Source: UBA6164 sp964527325 (GTDB lineage Bacteria; Patescibacteriota; Gracilibacteria; BD1-5; UBA6164). From it: DNA of 27,344 nucleotides. The position numbers were made by a program, and so were the translations under genes. Below, one piece after another: positions 1-12,866 of the stretch. The notes beneath the pieces were generated by a model. That model worked only from the letters and a program-made list of their open reading frames with translations. It did not search any database and had not been told where the DNA came from. Numbering within the stretch: position 1 is the first letter of the stretch; every line of letters begins with the position of its first letter. The stretch spans positions 1 through 27,344 of the forward strand of contig CAZGNU010000017.1 in NCBI GenBank assembly GCA_964527325.1, in the 5' to 3' direction.

Positions 1-3000
1 CAAGAATTAACGCTTTGCGCTCATGAATTTATAGCATCATTATTCGATAAATCATCATCAATATTAACTGTATCATCAACATCTCATCATAAATTCATAA
101 CTCATGTAAAATCAGGAAGAATAATAAATACAGTAGGAAAATCTGTTAATTTATTTGCAATTTCTTCGATTTGCCTAGTTACCCAACCCATTAACCAACT
201 AGGAAAAGCAGAAATTCTTGTCATTTCTAATTTTAAAATATCATCAAAATTTCAATCTTCTCAAGCATCTAAATTAAGACTTAATTCAAATCATAATCAG
301 TCCTCATTGGTAAACAATGAATCAGAACCAGATTCAGAAAACATATCTTCAGAATAACTAAAATCTCAAATTCATCATGATTCTAAATAATCTTTTGCTA
401 CCTCAGGATCTAACTCTAATTTTTCATTATCAATAGTATCACAATTTCAATTTATAATACCAAATTCGTCATTAGAACCTCAACTTGAAACATACGTAGG
501 TATTCAAGCTGATCATGGATCTCAATCACTTCAATCTCCTCAACAAAAATCCATACTTTGAGCTGTAACAATACAATTTCAACCAGGCATCAATGGACTA
601 ACAGATTCCATAGGTAAATTACCCATTATGTCAGCAGATCATCAAAAACATATAGCTGTTCACATAGCTCATGTTAAAGTTGGGGTTATAAATATTCTCA
701 AAAAATTTGTAAAACTATCTGTTCATAACCGTCATCATGCTCACAAATCTTGTGTATCATAACCAATTGGTGATGGAGGCCATACACAAGGTCACCAAAC
801 TGGTCAATATTGCATTCAAGTTATAGCTGAAAAAACAGGAAGTCATTCATCAATATTTAATCAATCTCATATAAGTTCTCACATAAATACAGGATCATTT
901 CATGGAGCTAATGGTGCCCGATTTAAAGGTGAGGCAATACATCAAGCTGAACCAAATCAACAAGTAAGTCACTCAATATAATTACTTACATCATCTAATC
1001 AACTTTCAAGTTCATCAAGAACTGATCAAACATCATCTGTATCTAAATTTAACTCAGCCAATTGTTCATTTGAATATTCTTCTAATGCTTCTAAATTATC
1101 AGGATCACTTAATTCATCAATATAATCAGGTACCCCATTTCAATCTTCATCAATAGTATTTTGTGTTAATTCATCTGGTAATTCTATTTTTTCATCATCA
1201 CAAGCAGGTGTTTTTATTCATTTTTCATATGATCTAGAAGAAATATCTTCCAAAGATCTAAAAATATCTACAGTATCTCAACAATTATTATTATCTTTTT
1301 TAATAATTACATCTCAATATAAATCATCTCATACTTCTCAATGTTCAAATAATCATACTTCTATATGTGAATGCTTAAATGGTTTAACTTTTGATTTATA
1401 TGTAATAGTTATACTTTCTAGGGGATCTAAATAAAAATTATCTGCTACAAAATGATATCACATCATTCAGGTGCTTATATTTATATCCAAACTTCAAGTT
1501 ATTGTCTTTTTATCAAGAGAAAAAGCATTTGGAACTTTTTCTCAAAATATTATATTTTCTATTCTAGCACTTGAATCGTTTGTTAAAACAATTTTAGCTT
1601 CTACTATATCTGATGAAGCTATAAATCATCCATTTACATCTGTAAATGTTTTTTCAACTTTTATTCATGTTCACTCACCGTATTCTGTTCTTAAAAAATA
1701 CAAACTAGGTTTTTCATCTGTTATTTCTTGTTCTCAAGAAAGAATTCATTCATAAGTTATTGGAGTTTCTGTTTGTGAATAAGGATATTTTATGTACAAC
1801 AAATTATCCATTCTTTCATTTTCTGATGGTTCTTCTGGTGGTTGATATAATCCATCAAAATAAACTACTGAATTATCTTTTCTAATAGACGAACTAAGTT
1901 TTATTCAATTATCATCTGATAGTATCAATTTTGTAAAATCTGGATTACTACTAGTTCATCATCAATAAAATATATTTATCTCTCAACTATCATCCAATAT
2001 TACAATATCATCTATTCAATCATTATCCATATCAAAAACCTTTGCAATCAAAATCATTCCACCTAAATCAAAATTATCTACTAATGAATATCTAGTAAAA
2101 TCTTTGTTTCTATTATTTAAAAGAAATGGTTGTCAATCATTGTCTACAAAGAAAATATCATCATAAGAATCTCATGAAAAATCTCATGTTCAAACCATAT
2201 CATGTGATCATAAATCAGTTATATAGGCTAAATTTCATTTATCAACAAAATCAGATTGTATTTTTTTATTTTCTAATAATTTAAAATAATTATCTTTTTT
2301 CACTAATAATATATCATCAAAATCATCATTATCATAATCAAAAATATGATATGATGAGATATCATTGTCTTGCGATAATAATTTTCAAATTGTTGCATCA
2401 AATTTTCTATCTGTTGTAGTAGAAGGTATTTTTTTCTTTATTTTTTTAAGACTTATTACAGGATCTCACAAATTTATAACACCAAAACTCATATAATTTT
2501 GAACGGATTCTCAAACAGTTTTTCATGCTGAAAAAGCAAGAAGAGATTTATTACCATCTTTCCATCCAATTGCTGCATCATTTATAAAATTTTCATATCA
2601 ATATAAATTGCTTTTTGAAAATGTATTAAGTGTATTTTCTGAATCAAAAGGATCATTATAATAAAATATTTTTGATTTATTATCTAAATCTCAATAGTCA
2701 TATGTTCAATATGAATTTGTTTTAATTAATACTAATATAGAATTTTTTGCATTATTTATTTTTAAGTTAAAAACATTTTCATCTCTGGAAATATTAGGCT
2801 GTGCATTTACAAAATTAAATCACAATTTTGCAATCACTATTCAATTTTTTTTGATATTAGTTAATAACATATCTGTATTATTTTCATCATCATATTCTAG
2901 TTCAACAAATCCTATTCTTGATATTGTTCCGTCTTCTTCTATTTCTAAAACACTATTCTGATTTAAATCATTTAAAATTAATTTATCATTTTCTTTTGTA

Positions 3001-6000
3001 ACAGTATATTCATTAGAATATGATTTTAAATTGATTGAAGTTTCTGCATCATCTATACATTCTGAATGATTAGATTCACATGCAATCAATTTAGTATCAT
3101 CATCAAAATTATAAAACACATCTCAAACATAAATATTTAATGATTTATTATAAATATCAAAAGCTAATTTATTATTAATAAATTTTGTACCTATTTTAAT
3201 ATCCTGTGATAAATCCTGTCATGAACTAACACCCCTTAATAATCATGATTTATCTAATTTTAAAATATTTGAATATTTATATGGATTACTAAGTAAAGAT
3301 GTAACAGCTAAAGATCTATTATCTTTTTCAAATAACAAACTTCATGCTAAATAATCTTGCACTGTTATATCTCAATAATTTGATCACAGTAAAGTTGTAT
3401 AAATCGAATTATACTTTTTATTTTCAATTTTTGATTTATTCCAAAAATAAAATGTTTCTATTTTACCAGCATTTGCTCATACTCACTTAATAGTTACTGA
3501 TCAATTTTCATCTTCTATTACAAAAGAATTACTTTCTAATGAAGTATCTGTTGAAATTTTAAAATAAGCAACTCAAGGAGTATTTGTGGCAAAAATTTTA
3601 TATGAAGTCTTTCATTCATTTACAATATTACTATCATTTTCAGATGTTATTATATGACTAAATTGAGGTAATATTTCTATACTGGTATTTGTTGAACTAT
3701 CATTAAACACGATATTATTATACCTATCTTTTAATTCAACACTTAACATTGAATATTCATTTTCTGAAGCCTCCATTTTATTTTTAGATAAAACTAAATC
3801 TACTTTCAGTGGATCTGCAGGATAAATAGTGATTTCTTTTTCAATTATTTGTGTTAATCATTCAACCTGAAATTCAATAGGTAAATTTTTTCAAGCTATC
3901 GTATTTGTTTTAAATTCTACTTCAGCAACTCAATTTTCTAACTTAACATATGGTTTGTTAGCACTTAAATAAATTGGATTAGCTATCAAATAAACCCTAG
4001 AATTAAAATCAGTAATAATTTCTCACCCTGAATTTTTTATAGATACTTCGTATTTATATGTTCATCAACCTACTTTTACATCTCATGATAAAGATTTTAT
4101 TTCCAAATTTATATCTTTTATTGTTTCTATACTTTTTGATGTTTCTAATAGTTCAGTTCCTTCAGAATCAATTATTTTGACAACAATATTATTATCATCT
4201 TCATCTTCTGTTGATTTTAATCTAAAAATTTTGTATCATTCATAAGTACTAGATGTAATATTTTTTGGATCATCACCAACTAATTCAACTCAATCTCAAT
4301 CAATTTCAATATCTATATCATAAAAAGTTCCCGTAGTTAAGTTTGAGTATTTATCATAAATTGAAAGAAAATTTGTAGATATATTTCACCCCGTTTGCAT
4401 TATAGTAGTTCATAATTCTAAATCCACATAATCTGGAACTTCCGGTAACAACTCAATATTTTTCTTTGTTTTAAATCAATCACTATCAACTATTTCTATA
4501 GTATAACTTCATGATTTTTTAATTGCAATAAGTGATTTAAATATATTTAAATCATTTTTTGTAATCATATAATTATCTATTTTTTCATTTCATTCAAAAA
4601 TTGTAACATCAAGAGGATATACAACTGGTAAACTTTCTCATGATGTAGACAAATTATCCACAAATATTACTATTTTTTCATTACTCGTTGATGAACTATT
4701 AACAGAATTAGAAATATCTTCAATGTTATTATTTGTTCAGTCTACAAGTATGATATTATTTTTATCACTTACTTTTATAGAACTTATTCCTCTTGATATT
4801 TCTAATTTTCCATCATTATTATTTAATTTATAAGTAGAACTAAATAACCTATCTCATCTAACTTCTATTTTCAATTCATCTGATTCCATAAAAACTGTTT
4901 CTACTCAATCATCATCTTCTGTTTTAATAGATGCTTTTAGATATATATCTACTTCTTTATTTTTAGATCAAATATAATAATTTGCTTCTCAAGCGTTTAA
5001 TCTAATTTTTCAGTTATTAAAATTCACATAACTAGAAATTATAGATTCGTCATTAATTGTATCATTAGAAATATCATAAATTACTACTCATTCTTTATCT
5101 TCTATTTTTTGTAATTCAAAATAAACATATGTTCAATTAATATTTCTAACATGTTTTGCATCTTCATCTTTTATTTTAACATTAAGTGAAGCATTTGAAT
5201 TATAATAATATTTTTCACTATCTGAAATTAGATCTATTGTTCATCAATTTTGTAAATCATTTTCTATACAATCACTAATTCAATTATTATCAGAATCTCA
5301 TTCACAAACAAGTGAGCTTTCATTATCACTTTCTTCATCTTCTTCATCAGTCAAATACATTATAGTACTTCATGAACACTTGCTATTAGAAAATGGTACA
5401 GTTGGTGGCAACATTTCTCATAACCGACACATTATAGCTGGCAACCACTCCCAAATTGGAACTCAATCAGGAGGAGCACATTTAAATAATGCTTCTTCAT
5501 CCTCTGATCAGTCTAGTGGTCAAATATTTGAACCAAGTAAATCTGATGATAAACTCATATTATCACTTATTAAATCTGCATACACATTATCAGCCTTTGA
5601 TTCTGGATCCATTTTAATATACATATTTTCAGTATCTCACTCAGCTCATATATATGCTATTTCATATTGTTTTTTATTTTTCGGTAAAATATATTCTTGA
5701 TCTGATATCTCAAGTTGATCGTTTAAATAATAATCAAACACAAAAGCATATTTATCTGAAACAGATTTTAAGCTATGCCAAAAAATAGCAAAAATCACTG
5801 TATCATAATGAGACATTTTTTGTGTTCACAGTACTGTATTTAGTGTTGAGTTTTCATTATCTTTCAAAAAAGTTAATAAATCAATATTTGCATTTGGATA
5901 ATTTCAAGTGTTTAAATAATAGTTATACAATAATAAATTTGTTCAAGATAAATTATTAGGATTATTTGAACCAATTATACTATTTATCTCAGCTGATTTT

Positions 6001-8687
6001 GTATTTAATAATTCATCTAATTTTTCTGAAACTTTATCAAGAGTAATGTCATCTTCTATAGAACTGGTTAAACCAAATAAATATGGATAATCTATTTCTA
6101 CTTTTCAAATAGGAGAAATAAAATCAACATATCTATTTTTATCAACTGGTAATGATGGAGTGGTCATCGTTTCTATTTGTTTTTTTAGCTCATTTTCTGT
6201 AGGAGACTTATGAAAAACATATGATGACAAATCATTAAAATGATAATCTGTCCCTGTCCGCCTATCAGGCATATAACCAGAACACTCATAAATTTTCACA
6301 GGTACACATACAGGTTTTTGTATAGTTCAATGAACAGTAACTCCAGGATCAGCATCGTCTTGCGTATATTCTGCACTATCATCATCCATATCGTCAGCTG
6401 CATTCATATTATCTGATGCTATTTCTATTAATGGTATGCCTCATAATCACGCAATATCTCATATAGAACCTATACTTTCTCATCATTCTTCAGTAGGAGC
6501 TACTCAAGAAAATTCTCATGTAATTGGATCATATCAACTATATTCATATTCATATGACGTAGAATCGCCTGTGTCAGGATCTAATACAGTAGCTGTAAAT
6601 GTTCATGCATTTGCAACAACACTATCACCAGTATGTAAATTACCATGATTAATTGTCAATGTAGTAGTTGCATTAATTTGAGAAGCATACGCTGTTTGAC
6701 ACACTGTTTGTACATCTTCTTCATAAATATCATTTATTATTTCTTGTCAATCTAGGTATAAATAATTTTTCTGACAAGCAACAGCAGCTTTACTAGACAG
6801 TTCTTCATAAACCTGCTTGAAAGTTTTTGGATTATTGTATATTTTAGAAGAAATGTTATTATCAGTTCTACAGTTCCAGTTTTCTCTAGTTCATCATATG
6901 TTTGGTAATTTATAAATTGGGTCTCCTATAAATAGTTCATTTTTTTCGGCTAAAATTAAATTATCATTATAACAATCAAGTGGTGATAAAATTTTACTCG
7001 AATCAGTAATTTTTGTTGATCATCAAATATCAAAAAGGGGCACTATAGATCAATGTAGATCATTATTTTGTAATTCTATCATTCATTGAGATCAAGTATT
7101 TGTAATAACATTAAATGGTGTATTTCACCCCCACCATCAATTATAAGCTTCTTTTGATAGCATATAATTTTCACATCACTCTTGATCTATAACTATTGTT
7201 TTGTCTCATTCTATTAAATTTATATTTAATCATCTATTTGCTTCTACAAGCTTTCATCAATTTTTTGTTGATCATCTATATATACTACATTCAGGTGCAG
7301 AACTCATATTTTCTACTTTTTTTCAATACAAAAAGTTTTTATATAATTCTAAAGTATCACAATTATTTCCTGATAATGAATTATTATTGTCTGGTCAATT
7401 ATCACAATTATGCTTAAATCTAATATTTGAAGGAATAGCAATATCACTTGATAATCAATTCATAATCAATGTATCTATTTCTTCTTCCAATTCATTACTA
7501 ACATCTTTTAATAATTCTGAATTAACTACATCTAAAATAGTTATTAAATGTGGTATCATATCAATATTTACATCAGATCATCCCTCATTATACCTTCAAG
7601 CATTATGCACATCTGCTCTAAATTCTCATAAAGTTCATTTTGAAAAAATCTCAATAAATGATTTTTTAGCATTTTCAATAAGTTGTCTTGTTTGAATATC
7701 TGGAATTGTTGAAGTATCTGGTTGTGCTGAAATTAAAGTAGATACAAAATCGCTGTTAAATCATGGAAATAATGAACCAGACCCCAGGCCTTCATTTAAT
7801 AATGCAATATCCTCAGCACTATTAGTAATAGATTCAGTAGCTTCTCATAAAGCTTTCCCTGAAATTTTATCTGCCAATTCCTGACTAAATCTATTATAAA
7901 CAATATCTTCTAAATTTTCTATGTAAGCTTCATAAGACTGAAAACTATTATAACTTAATGACTTTTCTTCTCTTATTTGATCATTATAAAAAACATATGG
8001 TTCATAATTTCATGGTACAGGAATATTGTTATTTCCGTTTATTATTCAATCTGAAAATTTAAAATTTCATGTACCTGAGTAATAATCATGATTTTTATCA
8101 AAATAATTTTTTAATCCTTCAATATTTTTTTGTGGACTTCATAAATTTGGTGAAATGACTCAATGCCAAATCTCAGATTTTATTTCTGAAAAACTTTTGT
8201 CATTTACCTCATACCTATTATTTTCATGATTAAAAATATATGATTTATTTTCAAAGTCTGTAAATGGAAGAATAGTTTGAGAAGATTCGTTTTTATCATA
8301 AACTACTGGTAAATTAAAATCTCAAACTAAAACCGTTCAAATAAGTTTAGATTCAAAATTAACTGAATTATCTAAAGATTTATATCATTCATAATATAGT
8401 GATTCGTTTAATGAAGCAATATTAAAAGCTTTTGTATTTATTGGTGTTGGCAAAATAACAACCTTTGTATTTTCTAAAACACCTTGAATATCAGTTGCAT
8501 ACCTATTTATTTCTACACTAACTTCATCATATGAATCTTCATCTACTATAATTGAAACCAAATTAAAAAAATCACTACTTCAAGCAAAAGTAGAAAAGTT
8601 AAAAAAAGGCACCCTAAAAGTTGTACCAAAAAGTAGAGAAAATATCACAAAACTAGAAATGAATTTTTGTATTTTCGAATACTTCAT
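1..8687 (-). CDS. Giant exported surface protein, adhesin-like, C-terminus outside window
   Basis: One open frame of 2895 codons runs from ATG at 8687 to the window edge with no UAA or UAG in frame; the many UGA codons are read as Gly. It begins with a signal peptide (MKYSKIQKF, then a hydrophobic stretch to about residue 38). Visible parts: an N-terminal region of about 1100 residues without a recognised family; an acidic calcium-binding, thrombospondin-3-like motif DSDNNGISDC near residue 1130; a beta-rich Ig/invasin-like stretch around residues 1200-1950; FG-GAP/VCBS-like repeats around 2040-2255 (DYDNDDFDDILLV, GDFSGDSYDDIFFV, DMDNDGIDDIVIL), suggesting an integrin-type beta-propeller; a second motif EDGNGVPDYIDE near 2510; and a Cys- and Pro-rich segment after it. 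The role is probably attachment to other cells, which is inference. No SD precedes the start. The other two FN3-like exported proteins lie directly upstream on the same strand. Confidence 0.85.
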
Positions 8688-8808
8688 AAAAAGTGCTTTT
8701 CTTTTGAATAAATAAACAATTATCAGTTATTAATATATTAACCATAATTATTAAAAATCCAAATTTTTTTGTACTATTTTTTTTATAATTTTTATATATA
8801 ACATTTTT

Positions 8809-10095
8809 TTAATAATCTTTGCCATTTATAGCATCCACCAAATAATCAATTATATATTTATAATCTGGATATTTATCACCCAATAATTCAAATTTTAAAA
8901 CTATTCAAGCAACAATCACCAATCTATCTGCTGTTGTACTATATGAACTCATAATTTTTTCATGAAATTTAGTCACTAAATTATCTATTTTAGCTTGCAT
9001 AGATCAACTCATTTTTGTTGATGATGTTTCAGTTTCACAACTATCTCAATCCCAAGAATATCCCGCATTACAATTAAAATCACATGTAGTTTGATTTTCT
9101 CACCAATTTATTGTTGGTGACCATGTACTTCAATTTAATGTTTGAGTATAAGTTGTTCATGTTGTTGCTGAAGCATTTGCTACAATACTTCATCAACATG
9201 TTGTTTCCTTAGTTTGAGCTACATCCATACTTGTTTTCACATACTTATAATATTTTGTTCAATTTATTTCAGCTTCAATTTTATAATTCGTATCCGGCTT
9301 CAAATTTGATACAGTATATGGACTTGTTTGATTTTGTTTTCAACTAAATAATGTACTAACATATTTTCAATCAGAAGTATATTCATATGCATTAAGATAT
9401 ACTGAACCTCACCCTGTATTTGTCCATGAAAATGTAAATTGGTTTGATTTCACATTACTAATTGAAATTGTTGGTATTACTACCGGTGCAGCATTAGTTG
9501 TAGTTATTTCTCAAACCCATTTTCCATGAGAAGATCATTCAACAGTAACTTCATATTTTGTACTTGGTTGTAATGTACGTGGGTATTTTCATGTTTTTGT
9601 ATTATATGAACTTGTTCATACCTCATAAGCTCAATCAAGAATTGTTTGATTATGTGTTTTATCAATAATTGAATAATAATATGTTTGTTTCATCTTAAGC
9701 TTATCAATCCATGAAAATGTAAATCAATCTGATTTTACATCACTAAATGTAATTGTTCATATTATTGCTGGTGTGGCACTACAAGTGCTTATCCAAAATC
9801 AATCTGAAGAATTAAGTGACCATTGTCATGGACAATATACATATTGATTTGATCATAGTCAATATTGTGGATTTGTTGATTTTACATCTTTTATTAAAGG
9901 ACTTGGTCAATCTCAAGATATATTTACATCAGCACCAGATATAAAAGTTTTTCAATCAAATCAACAATCAGTATAAACAGTCCATCAATTTATCACAGTC
10001 GCATCACAAGTTCATGTAGCATTAGTAGTTGATACTAAATTTCATACTAAAAAAAATGATAACAGTATAGTTATAAATAGTATTATTTTTTTCAT
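8809..10095 (-). CDS. Exported fibronectin-III-like protein with conserved C-terminal helical module
   Basis: 428 residues with UGA as Gly. A signal peptide (MKKIILFITILLSFFLV) is followed by a Cys-containing region and two beta-sandwich repeats of FN3 type at about residues 105-300. Both repeats carry a K-S-[DN]-x-F-T-F-S-W strand, and PSTKYEVTVEG and PDTNYKIEAEING are typical FN3 strand endings. Residues 330-365 hold a small Cys motif (CDFNCNAGYSWDGDSCE), EGF- or TSP-like in spacing. The last 63 residues form a predicted helical module starting MQAKIDNLV and ending KYIIDYLVDAINGKDY. It is shared with the gene at 10190-12292 and, more distantly, with the Kazal protein at 20566-21381. The start is the only ATG ahead of the signal peptide; no SD is seen. 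Extracellular binding or scaffold role is likely, ligand unknown. Confidence 0.85.
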
Positions 10096-10136
10096 TTTTA
10101 ATTAATTAATAAATAAACTATTATTTATAATATTTA

Positions 10137-10178
10137 AAAAAAACTAAAAGTAAAAAATTTTTTACTTTTAGTTTTTTT
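10137..10178 (-). terminator. Rho-independent terminator after the 700-residue FN3 gene
   Basis: A perfect inverted repeat (AAACTAAAAGTAAAAAA with its complement) is flanked by A and T runs, 11 bases past the stop at 10190. It separates this gene from the FN3 gene starting at 10095. The symmetric runs could let it work on both strands. Confidence 0.75.
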
Positions 10179-10189
10179 GTCACTTTTAA

Positions 10190-12292
10190 TTAATAATCTT
10201 TACTATTTATTCCATCTATCAAATAATCAATTATATATTTAAATTCTGGTTGCTGATCACCTAATAATTCTAGCTTCCCTGTTATTATTTTTATAATACT
10301 TAATCTTTTTGTAGTTGTACTATATTTTTCAATAATTTTATTATAAAATCTTATTACAATACTATCTATTCTGGTTTGCATAGATGAAGAAAGTGTTTTT
10401 TGAGTAGCCTGATTTGTTTCTGTTTGATTATTTGATTCTATCTTATTATTTAATTCAGTTAGATTACCTTTTATAATATCTATTACCAAATTTTCTAACT
10501 CTTCACATCCCGGAGTAACCATACTTGCTTCAACTGGTGTATAATATTTTCATCCTGGAGATAAATATTTTAACGTTATAGTATATTTTGTACAAGAAAA
10601 AACTTCAAAATCATTACCTGTTATATTAGAATATTCAGTTGTAGAATAGATATATTCTCAATTATTTATATTTCTAAAAGAATTCATTCTGTATGGTGAT
10701 GTATATTGTGAAATAACTTTAAATAAAACCGTTTTCCTATCGGTTTTAAATTTTGGTATAACAACAGAAAAACTATTATTTGTTATATCATTTATTTTTA
10801 CAGATGAATGAGATTTAAGTGTGATATAACTTTTTTGTTCTACAATTTTTTCTAATTTATTTTTTAAATAACTAGCTTTCAAGATTATTTTTTTTCATTC
10901 AATAGATTCTTCATCTGCTTCATCTATAGAAGATTTTAATATTCAAATTAATGATAAATATTTTGACTCATTTGACAAATAAGCACCTCAAATTTTAATC
11001 ACTAAATCATCTAATAATTTCTTAGTGTTCTTAGATATAACAGTAATATCATCTCCATCTGTAAGAGTTTGTCAGTAAGCATTAATTATAAATCTTTTTT
11101 TAGCATTTGAATATCACTGAACCAATACATCATATTTTGTATTTACCTCTAAAGGAAAACCATCAAAATCTTTATATTTTCCTGTTTTTGTATTATATGA
11201 TTCTTTAGATCAATCTGAATTTAAATCTAACTTTCCAATTACAATATCTTCTTTTTCTAACCATTTCTGAGAATTTGCATCATATTTTCTTGGTTTTGAT
11301 ATAGTATATTGATAATATGAAATTCATTCTGTTTTAGGCCAATAAAATGTAAATCAATCTGATCCTATATCACCAAATGTTATTTTTTTAACTTCATTAA
11401 GAGTAATAAAATCTCATTCAAAAGTTGTTAATTTTGTTGTTCAATTATATGCTGTAACTACTGCTCTATACTCAGTTGAATAATCTAGTCAATCATAGCT
11501 CATACTACAATATGTTGATTTGTTATTTAAAACTGTACAATCATAATCTGTATTACTTGGACTTTCATAATCATTTGATACTATTTTGTTATTTCATTTA
11601 AATATTTCTAATTTATATTTGTCTGCTCAATATAATTTTTTCCATCTTAAACCTATAGATTTATAACTGGGATCTATTCTAGAAAACCTATTTGATAGTG
11701 AATACGGCAATGTAAATTCATCAATAAATCTTCAAAATACAGTAGTTCAATTTTTTGCTGTTATAGTTAATTTATAAGTTTCTCATTGTTCTAAGTTTAA
11801 ATATTTAAAATCATAAAAATTATCTGCGGTTGTTTTTGTAGATAAAATAGATGTATTTGTTCTTTTATTATATAAACGTAAATAATGCATATTGACTTCA
11901 TCATCTCTTTCCCAAGTTGCTTTAAATGATTTATTTGTAATATTTTCAAATGCTATTCCTTTTTCAAATTCAACCCTTGGTTCATGACAATAACTCGTCC
12001 AAGTACTTCATCTTGTATCAGTCTCCCGATCACCCAAACAACGTACCCGACTATAAATTTCATTAGTTTTTCAATCAGCATTTTCTGTTTTTATAATATA
12101 TGGGCTTGGTCAATATCAACTTTTTATTTCATTTATTACAGTAGCTGATTTAGCAGGCCAAGGTACAATACAATTAGTCCCAACAATCCAATTATTGGAC
12201 AATGTTTCTTCTATACATCCATCTGCTTGTGCAATATTATTTATCATAAAAAATGATAAAAATATTGAAAACATAAACAATAATTTTTTCAT
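10190..12292 (-). CDS. Exported multi-domain fibronectin-III-like protein, paralogue of 8809-10095
   Basis: 700 residues with UGA as Gly. A signal peptide (MKKLLFMFSIFLSFFMINNIAQA) is followed by a Cys-rich N-terminal region with several Trp and Gly residues, then three FN3-like beta domains at about residues 100-190, 190-295 and 295-405. A helical stretch follows at about 410-480, and another beta domain at about 480-590. An Asn/Gln/Thr-rich linker leads into the C-terminal module, from MQTRIDSIV to KYIIDYLIDGINSKDY. Module and FN3 features such as the string SYNTKTGKY recur in the 428-residue neighbour, so the two arose by duplication. The start was chosen as the only ATG giving an N-terminal signal peptide. 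The product should be secreted or surface-exposed; no enzyme motif is seen. Confidence 0.85.
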
Positions 12293-12332
12293 AATATAAA
12301 AAATTATAAAATATAACTCAAATAAGTATAAT

Positions 12333-12371
12333 AAAAAAAACTGAAAATAAAATAAAATTTTATTTTTTCAG
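12333..12371 (-). terminator. Rho-independent terminator after smpB
   Basis: An inverted repeat (CTGAAAATAAAAT and its near-complement ATTTTATTTTTTCAG) is followed on the minus strand by eight T residues. It lies about 25 bases after the smpB stop and before the FN3 gene start at 12292. Confidence 0.7.
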
Positions 12372-12396
12372 CTTGACATATTTTACATATTGTTTT

Positions 12397-12864
12397 TTAT
12401 ATAAATTTTTTCATTGCTATTTTAGCTTCTTTATCCATACTTCTTTCCTTTAGAATTTGCTTCTTTTGATAAGCTTTTTTTCATTTTGCTAATCAAACCC
12501 TAAGCTTTATTAAACTTCAAACAAAATACAATTCTAACGGTACTATAGAATACCCTGCTTCTCTTGATTTTCATGATAAATATGAAATAGTTTTTTTGTG
12601 TAAAAATATTTTTCTCTCCCTGTCAGTTTCGATGCTTTCTCTATTTACTAATGCCTTCCAAGCTGTTACATGCATTCATTTAATATATAACTCATTGTTT
12701 ACAACTACAATATATGATCATTTTAAATTTACATGTCAATTTCTAATACTTTTTGTTTCATATCATTTAAGGTCAATTCAGGCTTCCCAAGTATCACTTA
12801 TTTCATAATCAAAATAAGCCTTTTTATTTTTAGTAATCAGATTATTAAGATTTTTTTTCTTCAT
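12397..12864 (-). CDS. smpB: SsrA-binding protein SmpB
   Basis: 155 residues with UGA as Gly, the usual SmpB length. SmpB binds tmRNA and delivers it to stalled ribosomes for trans-translation. Family hallmarks: YETKSIRNGHVNLKGSYIVV (the E-x-K-S-I-R-x-G-x-x-N-L core), a G-M-H-V strand, RKIFLHKKTI, GYSIVPLELYFVGSLIKLRV, GLAKGKKAYQKKQ, and a basic C-terminal tail (KERSMDKEAKIAMKKFI). Two bases separate its ATG from the stop of the upstream M23 peptidase gene. Its SD (AAAGGAG) lies inside the end of that gene, so the two are co-transcribed and probably translationally coupled. A terminator follows. The tmRNA gene was not found in the window. Confidence 0.95.
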
Positions 12865-12866
12865 AA

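Noticed and set aside
7201..7695. A 164-codon plus-strand open frame inside the giant gene
   Set aside because: It lies opposite an uninterrupted 2895-codon frame with coherent signal peptide and domains, and its Ser/Phe/Ile-rich product resembles no family.
2841..8687. Several short minus-strand frames as separate genes or a decayed pseudogene
   Set aside because: All share the same frame and end at UGA. With UGA as Gly they join into one gene without any UAA or UAG, so this is not decay.
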